Of a stretch of 64,000 nt of DNA, positions 55,404 to 63,790 are shown in pieces. Positions within the stretch are counted from its first letter, which is position 1. Each line of letters starts with the position of its first letter. The notes beneath the pieces are model-generated. The model was not told the DNA's origin. It ran no database searches and worked only from the letters and a program-made list of their open reading frames with translations. Source of the DNA: Pseudomonadota bacterium (GTDB taxonomy: Bacteria; Pseudomonadota; Alphaproteobacteria; Rhizobiales; Rhizobiaceae); NCBI GenBank assembly GCA_020161665.1, contig JAIUPA010000033.1, positions 1-64,000 on the forward strand, given 5' to 3'. The position numbers were made by a program, and so were the translations under genes.

Positions 55404-55714
55404 TTCGTGGCCTCCTCAATGATGGTCTTGATGTCAGCGTCGAATTCGCCGTTGGCGCGAAGCGTGTAAATGCCGGTCATCAGGAAGGCAAAGATCTGGA
55501 TCAGCCAGCCACCGATGATGCCCCAGGTCCACGGAGAACCTTCGGCAATCGGAGCCGCGAATGCGCCGTGACCAGCCACAGCTACGAAGACGAAGCCGGA
55601 AAACACGGCCAGAACGATAAACGACATGGCCAGCGCGAAGCGGTTCCGCTTGGAAACCAGATCGGCAAAGCGCGGGTCGGCCGCAATTTTGTCATATGCA
55701 GAGTTTGGTTGCAT
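55400..55714 (-). CDS. DUF485 inner-membrane protein (YjcH-like)
   Basis: The 104-residue protein has two membrane helices and DUF485 motifs ([25 protein letters not shown], then a [14 protein letters not shown] helix). It is the usual partner gene of actP and may stabilise it or serve as an acetate-uptake accessory subunit. [10 protein letters not shown] at 55714 follows GGGGGA; an upstream ATG at 55756 is unlikely. First gene of the actP operon. Confidence 0.9.
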   Translation of the reverse strand: MQPNSAYDKIAADPRFADLVSKRNRFALAMSFIVLAVFSGFVFVAVAGHGAFAAPIAEGSPWTWGIIGGWLIQIFAFLMTGIYTLRANGEFDADIKTIIEEATK

Positions 55715-55804
55715 GAAACTCCCCCAAGTTGAAGCAACATCACCCCGCATTTGCACGCAGGGTTATCGAAAGGTTGATTATCAGGGGGTATTGCACTGCG
55801 AAAG

Positions 55805-55832
55805 GAGACTTAAGTCGCCAGACTTAAGTCTC
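55805..55832. promoter_or_regulatory. Double GACTTAAGTC palindrome before the actP operon
   Basis: Two arms GAGACTTAAGTC and GACTTAAGTCTC are separated by GCCA. Each contains the self-complementary decamer GACTTAAGTC and the decamers repeat every 14 bases, so the whole is also one larger inverted repeat. It lies 91 bases before the DUF485 start and 38 bases after the alpha-glucosidase stop. Confidence 0.6.
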
Positions 55833-55869
55833 TACACTTTCGTCTTAACCCGTCTCACTCGGGTAGTTT

Positions 55870-57504
55870 TCAACCCAGAGCCGCACAAAATGCATCGAGC
55901 GGTTCCAGCTCGACGCCCTCTTCAGACAACTCCGGCACGAAGCCCGGCAACGGCAGCAGCGTGAACTTTTTCCGCAGACCCCTGATCGGGAACGTGGCCG
56001 GCTTGTGCGTCGTATTGAAGACGAAAAGCAAGCGTTTTCCGTGGCTTTCGCGGGTGAACGCAAGCAACCCATCCGGCGCATCGAGAAACGTCATATCGCC
56101 ATCGAGCAGAGTGGGCTGCGACTTGCGGAACGCCAGCGTCGCCCGGTAATGCGCAAGCACGGAATGCGCATCGGCCTCCTGTGCATCGACCGCCAGGACG
56201 GCGTGCTCGTAGGGAACCGGCAACCAGGGCTTGTCTGCCTGACTGAACCCGGCATGCGAACGGCCCGTTTCCCAGACCATAGGCGTACGACATCCGTCGC
56301 GCCCCTTGAAGGCGGGCCAGAAGCGAATGCCGTAGGGATCGCGCAGATCCTCGTAGGAAAGTTCCGCTTCCGGCAGGCCAAGCTCCTCGCCCTGATAGAG
56401 GCATATCGAGCCTTTCAGCGCCGAAAGCAGGGTGATCGCCAGCTTGGCGACCCGTTCGCGCTCCTCCTCGTCATCCATGAAGCGCGAGACGTGACGCTCC
56501 ACATCGTGGTTGGAGAAGGCCCAGCACACCCAGCCATCCGTGACAGCTTCGAAGAAGCCTTCGACGGATTTTCTGATGTGCGCTGCGGAAAAATCCGGCC
56601 CCAGCAGGTCGAAGGTGTAGCACATGTTCAGCTTGTCGCCGCCTTCGGTGTAGGCCGCAACGGTGGCCAGAGACCGCGCCCCGTCGCCCACTTCGCCGAC
56701 GGTCGCCCGGTCGTCGTAAGCGTCGAGAACGCCGCGCAACCGCTTGAGGAAACCGATATTTTCCGGCTGCGTCTTGTCGAAGAGATGCTCCTGCATTCCG
56801 TAAGGATTGACATCCGGCGCATCGAGCCCAAACGCCCCGTCTTCGGAAAGCGGCGGGTTATCGCGAAGCTTCGCGTCGTGGAAATAATAGTTGGCCGTAT
56901 CGAGCCGGAAGCCGTCCACGCCGCGCTCCAGCCAGAAGCGGGCGGCATCGAGCACCGCCTGCTGCACTTCCGGGTTATGGAAGTTGAGGTCCGGCTGGCT
57001 GGCGAGGAAATTATGCATGTAATATTGCTTGCGCACGCCGTCCCATTCCCAGGCCGGACCGCCGAATACGGACAGCCAATTGGTGGGTGCCGTGCCATCC
57101 GGCTTCGGGTCGGCCCAGACATACCAGTCGGCTTTCGGGTTCTCGCGGCTCTTGCGGCTTTCGATAAACCACGGATGCTTGTCGGAGGTGTGCGAGATCA
57201 CCTGATCGATGATCACCTTGAGGCCGAGACGGTGCGCCTCCGCCATCATCGCGTCGAAGTCGGCGAGCGTCCCGAACATCGGGTCGACATTGCAATAATC
57301 GGAAACGTCATAGCCCATATCGGCTTGCGGCGAGGTGAAGAACGGCGACAGCCAGATGGCATCAACCCCAAGCGAGGCGACATGCGACAAGCGACGCGTC
57401 ACACCCTTAAGGTCACCAACGCCATCGCCATTGTCATCCTGAAACGAGCGCGGATAGATCTGATAGATCACCGCGCCGCGCCACCAGTCGCTTCTTTTCG
57501 TCAT
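55870..57504 (-). CDS. aglA: Alpha-glucosidase, GH13 family
   Basis: The 544-residue cytosolic enzyme hydrolyses terminal alpha-glucosides such as sucrose, maltose or isomaltose. GH13 blocks are DDNGDGVGDLKGVT, IIDQVISHTSD, the nucleophile Asp in VDGFRLDTANY, the acid Glu in TVGEVGDG and the SNHDVERHV region. The start MTKRSDWWRGAVIYQIYPRSF at 57504 is the usual one. Unlike the rhizobial aglEFGAK cluster it stands alone, with no sugar ABC transporter beside it. Confidence 0.9.
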   Translation of the reverse strand: MTKRSDWWRGAVIYQIYPRSFQDDNGDGVGDLKGVTRRLSHVASLGVDAIWLSPFFTSPQADMGYDVSDYCNVDPMFGTLADFDAMMAEAHRLGLKVIIDQVISHTSDKHPWFIESRKSRENPKADWYVWADPKPDGTAPTNWLSVFGGPAWEWDGVRKQYYMHNFLASQPDLNFHNPEVQQAVLDAARFWLERGVDGFRLDTANYYFHDAKLRDNPPLSEDGAFGLDAPDVNPYGMQEHLFDKTQPENIGFLKRLRGVLDAYDDRATVGEVGDGARSLATVAAYTEGGDKLNMCYTFDLLGPDFSAAHIRKSVEGFFEAVTDGWVCWAFSNHDVERHVSRFMDDEEERERVAKLAITLLSALKGSICLYQGEELGLPEAELSYEDLRDPYGIRFWPAFKGRDGCRTPMVWETGRSHAGFSQADKPWLPVPYEHAVLAVDAQEADAHSVLAHYRATLAFRKSQPTLLDGDMTFLDAPDGLLAFTRESHGKRLLFVFNTTHKPATFPIRGLRKKFTLLPLPGFVPELSEEGVELEPLDAFCAALG

Positions 57505-57649
57505 GCAGCCGTTCTCCGGATTCGGGTTTTGCCAAAAAGCTTAACCGCAAAACCATTGCACGGCGATGAAGAATGCACCCGCACCTGTCACCGCAATGAC
57601 ATGTGACTGTAATAAATGCGGGTCAGCGACGCGACAGAGAGCTGAACGC

Positions 57650-58723
57650 ATGACCAGAATCACCATTGTTTCCGACGCCTGGTACCCGCAGGTCAACGGC
57701 GTGGTGCGCTCCATCGAGAACACCAACCGCGAACTGGAGCAGATGGGCGTCGAAATCGCCATGGTGACGCCGCAGGATTTCCGCAGCATCCCCTGCCCCA
57801 CCTATCCGGAAATCCGCCTCTCGGTGGCCTTCTTCCGCCAGATCGCCAAAAAGATCGCTCGGCACCAGCCGTCCTATGTGCATATCGCCACCGAGGGACC
57901 TTTGGGCCTGGCCGCACGCCGCTGGTGCCTGAAGAACCGCATGCCCTTCACCACCAGCTACCACACCCGTTTTCCCGAATATGTGGCGGCCCGCTTTCCG
58001 GTGCCGCTCAAATGGCTCTACGGTTTTATGCGCTGGTTTCACAATGCCGGGGCTGCCTGCATGGTGGCAACGCCAAGCCTTGAGGCAGACCTGAAAGCAC
58101 ACGGCTTCCAGCACCTGAGACGCTGGAGCCGCGGCATTGATGCAAGCCTGTTTCGCCCGCGCGAAACAGCGCTTTACCCGCTCGATCTGCCGCGCCCCAT
58201 TTTCATGACCGTGGGCCGTGTGGCGGTTGAAAAGAACCTCGAGGCCTTCCTGTCGCTCGATTTGCCCGGCACGAAGGTCGTCGTCGGTGATGGCCCGGCC
58301 CGCGCCGATTTGCAGGCTGCGTTTCCGGATGTGCATTTCACCGGCGCGAAATTCGGCGAGGAACTGGCCGATCATTACGCGCAGGCCGATGTCTTCGTCT
58401 TCCCCTCGAAAACCGACACGTTCGGCAACACCATTCTGGAAGCGCTGGCTTCCGGCGTGCCCGTTGCGGCCTACCCGGTCATGGGGCCGATTGATATTGT
58501 CGGCGAACATCAAGACGCCGGCGCGCTGGATGACAACCTGCAAAAAGCCTGCCTGAAAGCCTTGTCCTGCTCGCGGACCGCGGCCCGCGAACTGGCCCTT
58601 TCCTACAGCTGGGAAGCCGCCAGCCAGCAATTCCTCGAGAACGTTCTGGTCGCCAATAATGTGCGCGAACCCTCGCGTTTCTTCCGCCGCTATCTGCCCG
58701 CCCGTATGAAGGCAAAGCGATAA
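57650..58723 (+). CDS. GT4-type glycosyltransferase
   Basis: The 357-residue protein begins MTRITIVSDAWYPQVNGVVRSI, the N-terminal acceptor-side pattern of GT4 enzymes of glycolipid synthesis. The C-terminal nucleotide-sugar domain has FPSKTDTFGNTILEALASGVPVAAY with the E-x7-E pattern and an intervening GDGPARADL. It is similar in type to the Agrobacterium Agt glycosyltransferase, which makes glucosyl- and glucuronosyldiacylglycerol. The ATG at 57650 follows GAGAG and opens the family's N-terminus. Divergent from aglA. Donor and acceptor not proven. Confidence 0.8.
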   Translation: MTRITIVSDAWYPQVNGVVRSIENTNRELEQMGVEIAMVTPQDFRSIPCPTYPEIRLSVAFFRQIAKKIARHQPSYVHIATEGPLGLAARRWCLKNRMPFTTSYHTRFPEYVAARFPVPLKWLYGFMRWFHNAGAACMVATPSLEADLKAHGFQHLRRWSRGIDASLFRPRETALYPLDLPRPIFMTVGRVAVEKNLEAFLSLDLPGTKVVVGDGPARADLQAAFPDVHFTGAKFGEELADHYAQADVFVFPSKTDTFGNTILEALASGVPVAAYPVMGPIDIVGEHQDAGALDDNLQKACLKALSCSRTAARELALSYSWEAASQQFLENVLVANNVREPSRFFRRYLPARMKAKR

Positions 58724-58741
58724 GCCGCTAACCCGGTGGTC

Positions 58742-58780
58742 TTGACTCCATCCATATATCCATTATTCTGGATATATGGA
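58742..58780 (+). promoter_or_regulatory. arsR1 promoter and operator, leaderless start
   Basis: TTGACT (58742-58747) and TATTCT (58764-58769) are 16 bases apart, and ATG 58776 is 6 bases after the -10. A perfect 11-bp inverted repeat (TCCATATATCC and GGATATATGGA) overlaps both promoter and start codon, giving a typical ArsR operator. Confidence 0.7.
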
Positions 58781-59126
58781 TGAAAAACAAACCATCGCAG
58801 CGCTTGCCGCTCTCGCACAGCCCACCCGGCTCCAGACGTTCCGCATTCTGGCGGCGCACGAGCCGGAAGGTGTTGCTGCTGGCGAACTGGCCCGCCTCGT
58901 CGGTGTTCCGCAAAACACCATGTCGGCCCATCTCTCAACGTTGGCGCAGGCCGGTCTGGTGACTGCCGAGCGTCAAAGCCGCTCGATTCTCTACCGTGTG
59001 GATCTCGAACATTTCCGCGCCACCATGCTTTACCTGCTGCAGGATTGCTGCGGCGGAAATCCCGCGCTCTGCGCACCGTTGATGGCTGCAATCACGCCCT
59101 GCTGCCCCGCGAAAGAACCCGCCTGA
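58776..59126 (+). CDS. arsR: ArsR-family arsenic-responsive repressor
   Basis: The 116-residue winged-helix protein has QPTRLQTFRILAAHEP and the recognition region VGVPQNTMSAHLSTLAQAGLV. Cysteines cluster at the C-terminal dimerisation helix (QDCCGGNPALC and PCCPAKEPA), a suitable As(III) site as in alphaproteobacterial ArsR proteins with C-terminal cysteines. It represses the acr3-arsC operon that follows without a gap. The stop overlaps acr3 (TGATG). No ribosome site is visible before the ATG, consistent with a leaderless message. Confidence 0.9.
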   Translation: MDEKQTIAALAALAQPTRLQTFRILAAHEPEGVAAGELARLVGVPQNTMSAHLSTLAQAGLVTAERQSRSILYRVDLEHFRATMLYLLQDCCGGNPALCAPLMAAITPCCPAKEPA

Positions 59127-60187
59127 TGTCTACATTCGAACGTTACCTGACCGTCTGGGTCGGCCTTTGTATTCTGGTTGGCATTGCGCTCGGCCATCTC
59201 CTGCCCGGTCTGTTCCAGACCATTGGCGCGCTGGAAGTGGCCCGCGTCAATATTCCGGTGGCCGTGCTCATCTGGCTGATGATCATCCCCATGCTGTTGA
59301 AGATCGATTTCGCCGCCCTGAAACAGGTCGGTCGCCATTGGCGCGGCATCGGGGTGACGCTGCTCATCAACTGGGGCATCAAGCCCTTTTCGATGGCCCT
59401 ACTCGGCTGGCTGTTCATCGGCTGGCTGTTTCGACCTTACCTTCCCGGAACCGAAATCGATTCCTACATCGCGGGTCTCATCCTGCTGGCCGCGGCCCCC
59501 TGCACGGCCATGGTCTTCGTGTGGTCGAACCTGACCAAGGGCGAGCCGCATTTCACGCTGAGCCAGGTGGCCCTCAACGATGCCATCATGATCGTGGCCT
59601 TCGCGCCGATTGTCGCGCTCCTGCTCGGCCTTTCGGCGATTACCGTGCCGTGGGATACGCTCGTTCTGTCGGTGGTGCTCTATATCGTCATCCCCGTCAT
59701 TGTTTCGCAGTTGCTGCGCCGGGCGCTTCTGGCCGATGGCACGACGGAAAAGCTTGACCGCTTGCTCGCAACCCTCCAGCCGCTTTCGCTTGTGGCGCTT
59801 CTCGCCACACTCGTGCTGCTCTTCGGCTTTCAGGGCGAACAGATCATCGCAAAGCCCGGCGTCATCGCGCTTCTGGCTGTGCCGATCCTCATTCAGGTCT
59901 ATTTCAACTCGGGCCTTGCCTATCTTCTGAACCGCTGGTCCGGCGAGGAACATTGCGTGGCGGGCCCGTCGGCCCTGATCGGCGCGTCCAACTTCTTTGA
60001 ACTGGCCGTCGCCGCCGCCATCTCGCTCTTCGGCTTCAACTCCGGCGCCGCACTCGCCACCGTGGTCGGCGTGCTGATCGAAGTGCCCGTGATGCTCTCC
60101 GTCGTCTGGATCGTCAATCGCTCCAAGGGCTGGTATGAGAGCGCTCCATCCGTTGCCCGCAATTCCAAAGCCTCAAGGAACGCCTGA
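59126..60187 (+). CDS. acr3: ACR3-family arsenite efflux permease
   Basis: The 353-residue membrane protein has about ten helices and ACR3 signatures LLAAAPCTAMVFVWSNLTKG (conserved Cys in helix 4) and GEEHCVAGPSALIGASNFFELAVA. It exports As(III) and Sb(III) using the proton gradient. The ATG at 59126 overlaps the arsR stop (TGATG) and the gene is followed 1 base later by arsC. Confidence 0.93.
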   Translation: MSTFERYLTVWVGLCILVGIALGHLLPGLFQTIGALEVARVNIPVAVLIWLMIIPMLLKIDFAALKQVGRHWRGIGVTLLINWGIKPFSMALLGWLFIGWLFRPYLPGTEIDSYIAGLILLAAAPCTAMVFVWSNLTKGEPHFTLSQVALNDAIMIVAFAPIVALLLGLSAITVPWDTLVLSVVLYIVIPVIVSQLLRRALLADGTTEKLDRLLATLQPLSLVALLATLVLLFGFQGEQIIAKPGVIALLAVPILIQVYFNSGLAYLLNRWSGEEHCVAGPSALIGASNFFELAVAAAISLFGFNSGAALATVVGVLIEVPVMLSVVWIVNRSKGWYESAPSVARNSKASRNA

Positions 60188-60188
60188 T

Positions 60189-60614
60189 ATGGACGTGACC
60201 ATCTATCATAACCCCGCCTGCGGCACGTCGCGCAACACGCTGGCCCTTATCCGCCATCCGGGCATTGAACCGACGGTGATCGAATACCTGAAAACCCCGC
60301 CGTCGCTCGAAGACTTGACCCGCATGATCGCCGACGCCGGCCTGACCGTGCGCGAGGCGATCCGCGAAAAGGGCACGCCCTATGCCGATCTCGGCCTCGA
60401 CAATCCCGAACTGTCGGACGCGGAACTGATCGATGCGATGCTCGCGCACCCGATCCTCATCAACCGCCCCTTTGTGATAACCCCGATGGGCACGCGTCTG
60501 TCGCGCCCTTCGGAACTGGTCTTGGAAATCCTGCCCGCTGAAGCCCTGAAAGGTCCGTTCACCAAGGAAGACGGCGAAGTGGTTCTGGATCAGGACGGCA
60601 AGCGGGTTTCCTGA
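60189..60614 (+). CDS. arsC: Glutaredoxin-dependent arsenate reductase
   Basis: The 141-residue enzyme reduces As(V) to As(III) for export by Acr3. The nucleophile Cys lies in YHNPACGTSRNT (about residue 11), and the conserved arginines occur in LINRPFVITPMGTRLSRPSE. Length equals that of R773 ArsC. The ATG at 60189 follows the acr3 stop by 1 base, so the two are translationally coupled. It closes the arsR-acr3-arsC unit. Confidence 0.95.
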   Translation: MDVTIYHNPACGTSRNTLALIRHPGIEPTVIEYLKTPPSLEDLTRMIADAGLTVREAIREKGTPYADLGLDNPELSDAELIDAMLAHPILINRPFVITPMGTRLSRPSELVLEILPAEALKGPFTKEDGEVVLDQDGKRVS

Positions 60615-60638
60615 GCCACGCCGACCTTCCCGTCTGGT

Positions 60639-60670
60639 CCTTGAGATATATCAAGGACAACATATATCGA
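60639..60670 (+). promoter_or_regulatory. arsR2 promoter and probable operator
   Basis: CCTTGAGATATATCAAGG is a palindromic site (six-base arms exact, inner bases nearly so) overlapping a TTGAGA -35 box; a TATCGA -10-like box lies 18 bases on. It is placed 50-70 bases before the arsR2 start. Confidence 0.5.
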
Positions 60671-60707
60671 TAAGCGCATATTTCCAGCATCAAAGGATGG
60701 TGGAAAT

Positions 60708-61034
60708 ATGCCCGATCTTGACGAAGTCCTGCTTGCCCTTGCCCACCCGGCCCGCCGCGAAGCCTTGAAAATGCTGGGCGAAGGGCGTGAAATCTGCCTG
60801 TGTGAATTCATTGACCGTCTGGGCGTTGCCCAGCCCAACATGTCGCGCCATATGAGCGTCCTGCGCCGGGTCGAGCTGGTCACGGATCGGCGCGATGCCC
60901 GCTGGGTTCGCTACAGGCTGAACGATGCGGCTGCGGCGCATTTCAAGGCGGTCATGGAAACGGTTCTGTCAGCCCATTTGCAGATCCAGACCGAAACCCA
61001 TCCGGCAGAGACCAAGCGGGAGGCGGCAGAATGA
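60708..61034 (+). CDS. Second ArsR-family arsenic-responsive repressor
   Basis: The 108-residue protein has PARREALKMLGEGREICLCEFIDRLGVAQPNMSRHMSVLR is shown here in parts: the CLC pair in the EICLCEF helix is the classical R773-type As(III) site, and VAQPNMSRHMSVLRRV is the recognition helix. It belongs to a different ArsR type than arsR1 at 58776. It overlaps the following permease by 4 bases and should control the permease, thioredoxin and OsmC genes. Confidence 0.9.
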   Translation: MPDLDEVLLALAHPARREALKMLGEGREICLCEFIDRLGVAQPNMSRHMSVLRRVELVTDRRDARWVRYRLNDAAAAHFKAVMETVLSAHLQIQTETHPAETKREAAE

Positions 61035-62095
61035 GCGCTGACCCCATCATCTCCGGCCCGGACAAGACCGCCGACAGAACACCCCTCTGGCTGGCGGGCG
61101 TTACCGTCTTCATCGCGGCATGGTTTGCCGTCTACGGGCAACTTCCCGCCGCATCGCAATGGCTGGTGTCCTGGCTTCCGGTCGACCCGCAAAGCCATGC
61201 TGGCGAAGCACTAACTTTCTTCTTTTATGACACGCCCAAAGTGCTGATGCTGCTGACACTGGTCGTGTTCGCCATGGGTGTGGTGCGCAGCTTCTTCTCG
61301 CCGGAAAAAACCCGCGCCCTGCTCGCCGGTCGCGCCGAAGGCGTTGGCAATGTGGCCGCCGCGATCCTCGGCGTCTTCACCCCCTTCTGCTCCTGCTCGG
61401 CGGTTCCCCTCTTCGTCGGCTTCGTCTCCGCAGGCATACCGCTCGGCGTCACCTTCTCGTTCCTGATTGCCGCGCCCATGGTCAATGAAGTGGCGCTCGG
61501 CCTTCTCTTCGCACTCCTGGGCTGGAAGGTGGCCGCCACCTATCTGGCCTTTGGTCTCGGCGTGGCAATGGTCGCGGGCTGGACCATCGGCCGCCTTCAT
61601 CTGGAAGGCTGGCTGGAAGAATGGGTGCGCAATGTGCGAAGCGGCCAAGCCGACATGGATGCGCAAACGCTCACCATCATTGATCGCATCAAGGCGGGCA
61701 TCGATGCCGTCAAAGACATCGTCGGCAAGGTCTGGCTGTGGATTCTGGCGGGCATTGCTGCCGGCGCTTTCATCCACGGCTATGTTCCGGCGGATATGCT
61801 CTCGGCCATCATGGGACGCGATGCGTGGTGGTCTGTTCCCGCTGCCGTTCTGCTCGGCGTGCCGATGTATTCCAATGCAGCCGGCATCATTCCCGTCATC
61901 GAAGCCCTGCTGGACAAGGGCGCGGCGCTTGGCACCACACTCGCCTTCATGATGAGCGTGATCGCGCTCTCCGTGCCGGAAATGATCATCCTGCGCAAGG
62001 TTCTCAGCCTGAAGCTGATTGCCGTCTTTGTCGCTGTCGTGGCCAGCGGCATTCTCGCGGTCGGCTTTATGTTCAACATCCTCTTTGCAATGTGA
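61031..62095 (+). CDS. ArsP-like permease (putative organoarsenical exporter)
   Basis: The 354-residue membrane protein has about eight helices and the signature TPFCSCSAVPLFVGFVSAGIPLG with the CSC pair, then FLIAAPMVNEVA and the C-terminal GVPMYSNAAGIIPV. The motif defines the ArsP/UPF0718 permease family; ArsP members export trivalent methyl- or phenyl-arsenicals. Overlap with arsR2 and the downstream thioredoxin and OsmC genes suggests a thiol-linked resistance unit. Substrate is inferred from context. Confidence 0.85.
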   Translation: MSADPIISGPDKTADRTPLWLAGVTVFIAAWFAVYGQLPAASQWLVSWLPVDPQSHAGEALTFFFYDTPKVLMLLTLVVFAMGVVRSFFSPEKTRALLAGRAEGVGNVAAAILGVFTPFCSCSAVPLFVGFVSAGIPLGVTFSFLIAAPMVNEVALGLLFALLGWKVAATYLAFGLGVAMVAGWTIGRLHLEGWLEEWVRNVRSGQADMDAQTLTIIDRIKAGIDAVKDIVGKVWLWILAGIAAGAFIHGYVPADMLSAIMGRDAWWSVPAAVLLGVPMYSNAAGIIPVIEALLDKGAALGTTLAFMMSVIALSVPEMIILRKVLSLKLIAVFVAVVASGILAVGFMFNILFAM

Positions 62096-62104
62096 GGGAC
62101 TAAC

Positions 62105-62341
62105 ATGAAAAATATCAAAGTCTTGGGTTCTGGTTGCAAGCGCTGTCAGCAGACGGAGGAAATGGTTCGCGACGAGGCCGCGCGCCTTGGCGTTGACGTT
62201 TCGGTCGAAAAAATCACCGACTATGCGGAAATCGCCAGCTTCGGCATCGCCTCCACCCCCGGCATTGTCGTGGATGGCAAGGTGGTCCATGCGGGCGGCC
62301 TGCCGAAGCCCGAAGACCTGCAAAAATGGCTGGTGGCGTAA
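62105..62341 (+). CDS. Small thioredoxin-fold protein
   Basis: The 78-residue protein has the active-site pair CKRC (LGSGCKRCQQTEE) and the cis-Pro region STPGIVVDG, typical of the TM0996/MTH895 minimal redox-active thioredoxin family. Such genes are often beside arsP-like permeases and may hand thiols or metal adducts to them. The stop overlaps the OsmC start (TAATG). Confidence 0.88.
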   Translation: MKNIKVLGSGCKRCQQTEEMVRDEAARLGVDVSVEKITDYAEIASFGIASTPGIVVDGKVVHAGGLPKPEDLQKWLVA

Positions 62342-62742
62342 TGCTGGACTATCGTGTTGAAGCGCGCCGCATCGACAGCCACGGCAGCGTGGCAACGGCG
62401 AAGCAGGCCGAAATCCGGCTGGATACGGATCTCGCCGGTCGTCTGGATGCGTTCAACCCGGCGGAACTGCTTCTCGCATCCGTCGCCGCCTGCATGATCA
62501 AGGGCATAGAGCGTGTCACGCCCCTTCTGGGCTTTGATCTGCGCGGCGTCAGCGTGCGCCTCCATGGCATCCGTCAGGACAGCCCGCCGAAAATGGTCGA
62601 AATTCGCTACGAACTGGTCGTCGATACGGACGAGAGCGACCAGCGCCTCGATCTCCTGCACAAGAATGTGCGCAAATACGGCACGATTTCCAACACCGTG
62701 GCCGACGCGCTCACACTGGAAGGCACGATTTCACGTCTCTGA
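62341..62742 (+). CDS. OsmC-family protein lacking the second peroxidatic cysteine
   Basis: The 133-residue protein follows the OsmC fold: NPAELLLASVAACMIKGIER (conserved Cys) and VVDTDESDQRLDLLHKNVRKYGTISNT. Only one cysteine is visible, while OsmC peroxidases use two, so direct thiol peroxidase activity is doubtful. Its coupling to the thioredoxin gene suggests a role in thiol or arsenic stress. It overlaps the convergent AraC gene by 12 bases. Confidence 0.85.
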   Translation: MLDYRVEARRIDSHGSVATAKQAEIRLDTDLAGRLDAFNPAELLLASVAACMIKGIERVTPLLGFDLRGVSVRLHGIRQDSPPKMVEIRYELVVDTDESDQRLDLLHKNVRKYGTISNTVADALTLEGTISRL

Positions 62743-63561
62743 CAGGAACGCGGTGCGGATCGCCTTGGGCTGGATGCCGAAGCGTTTGCGAAACGAATCG
62801 GAAAAGTGCGACGGCGTCTTGAAGCCGCATTCAAGCGCGATCTGCAAAACGGAGAGGTCCGTCGTCTGAAGCAGTGTCAGGCCCCGCTCCAGACGGCTAT
62901 TCTGCAGAATTCGCGAAAAGCTGTGGTCGGAACGCGCCAAAAGGCGGCGCAAGGTTGCCTCGCTCATCGCCAGCCGGGCGGCCACCTCCGCCGCCCGCCA
63001 CGGACGGGCCAGATCGCTCTCGATCAATCGCCGCACCCGGCCAAACGGCAGGTCCGGCGCACCGGACGGCAATTGAACACCACAGTACCGCAACCAGCTG
63101 AGCGGCTCCATCAACCGCTGCTGCAGGATCGGCGCGGGAAGATCATCCTGCGCCAGCGTCTGGCGCACAAGATCAAACACGGCCAGCGGATGTTCCGCCT
63201 CAGCCTTAACGAGTTGCACGCTCATGGCGGCAGGGGACGGGCGCTGCGTGCCAAATACCGCATCCACCATCGCCTGCGGAAAGCACACAGCATCGGCCCG
63301 GTAGCTCTCATTCATCATGGGGCGATTTTCGAGTGTCACCATCGCGCCCGGCGGAAAGACCATCACGTCGCCCGCCGCGCCGATCACCTCACCCCGATGC
63401 GGGCAAAGTACCCGCTTCGTCCCCGCCTGAATAAAAATCAGGACGGCTTGGCCAAAATAGATATTGGGAAACGTCGCCCGCGTGGCCTGCGTGATGGAGA
63501 AGATCGCAACGGTCTCCGGCGCGCCAGGCGGGGCCGCATCATCCTTGAGATTCGCCATCAT
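62731..63561 (-). CDS. AraC-family transcriptional regulator
   Basis: The 276-residue protein has a cupin-like N-terminal domain (about residues 15-130) and a C-terminal double helix-turn-helix with AAEVAARLAMSEATLRRLLARSDHSFSRI and VLQIALECGFKTPSHFSDSFRKRFGIQPKAIR, the AraC signature. GGGGGA is close upstream of two adjacent ATGs at 63561 and 63558. It is divergent to the YbhB-like gene and convergent to the OsmC gene. The ligand is unknown. Confidence 0.85.
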   Translation of the reverse strand: MMANLKDDAAPPGAPETVAIFSITQATRATFPNIYFGQAVLIFIQAGTKRVLCPHRGEVIGAAGDVMVFPPGAMVTLENRPMMNESYRADAVCFPQAMVDAVFGTQRPSPAAMSVQLVKAEAEHPLAVFDLVRQTLAQDDLPAPILQQRLMEPLSWLRYCGVQLPSGAPDLPFGRVRRLIESDLARPWRAAEVAARLAMSEATLRRLLARSDHSFSRILQNSRLERGLTLLQTTDLSVLQIALECGFKTPSHFSDSFRKRFGIQPKAIRTAFLSET

Positions 63562-63790
63562 AAATCCCCCAGTCGTCGAAATTCGCTTACACACCCCACC
63601 ATAAAACAACGGCACGGACCAGCAAGCCTAAGAGATATAAGGTAAATCGCTTGCACCATGGCAAGAGGACCACTTGACATGAAACGGGAATTGAGCGTTT
63701 CCCGACAGTCTTTGATCGAAGTCCGAAAGCAACCGGCCAAGCCTACGACTAGGTTCAAGGTCCGATCAAGACAGATGAAAGGACAAGATC

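Noticed and set aside
53736..55469. 577-codon forward frame opposite actP
   Set aside because: The actP protein has the full symporter motifs and its own DUF485 partner; the opposite frame is Glu/His/Arg-rich without domain.
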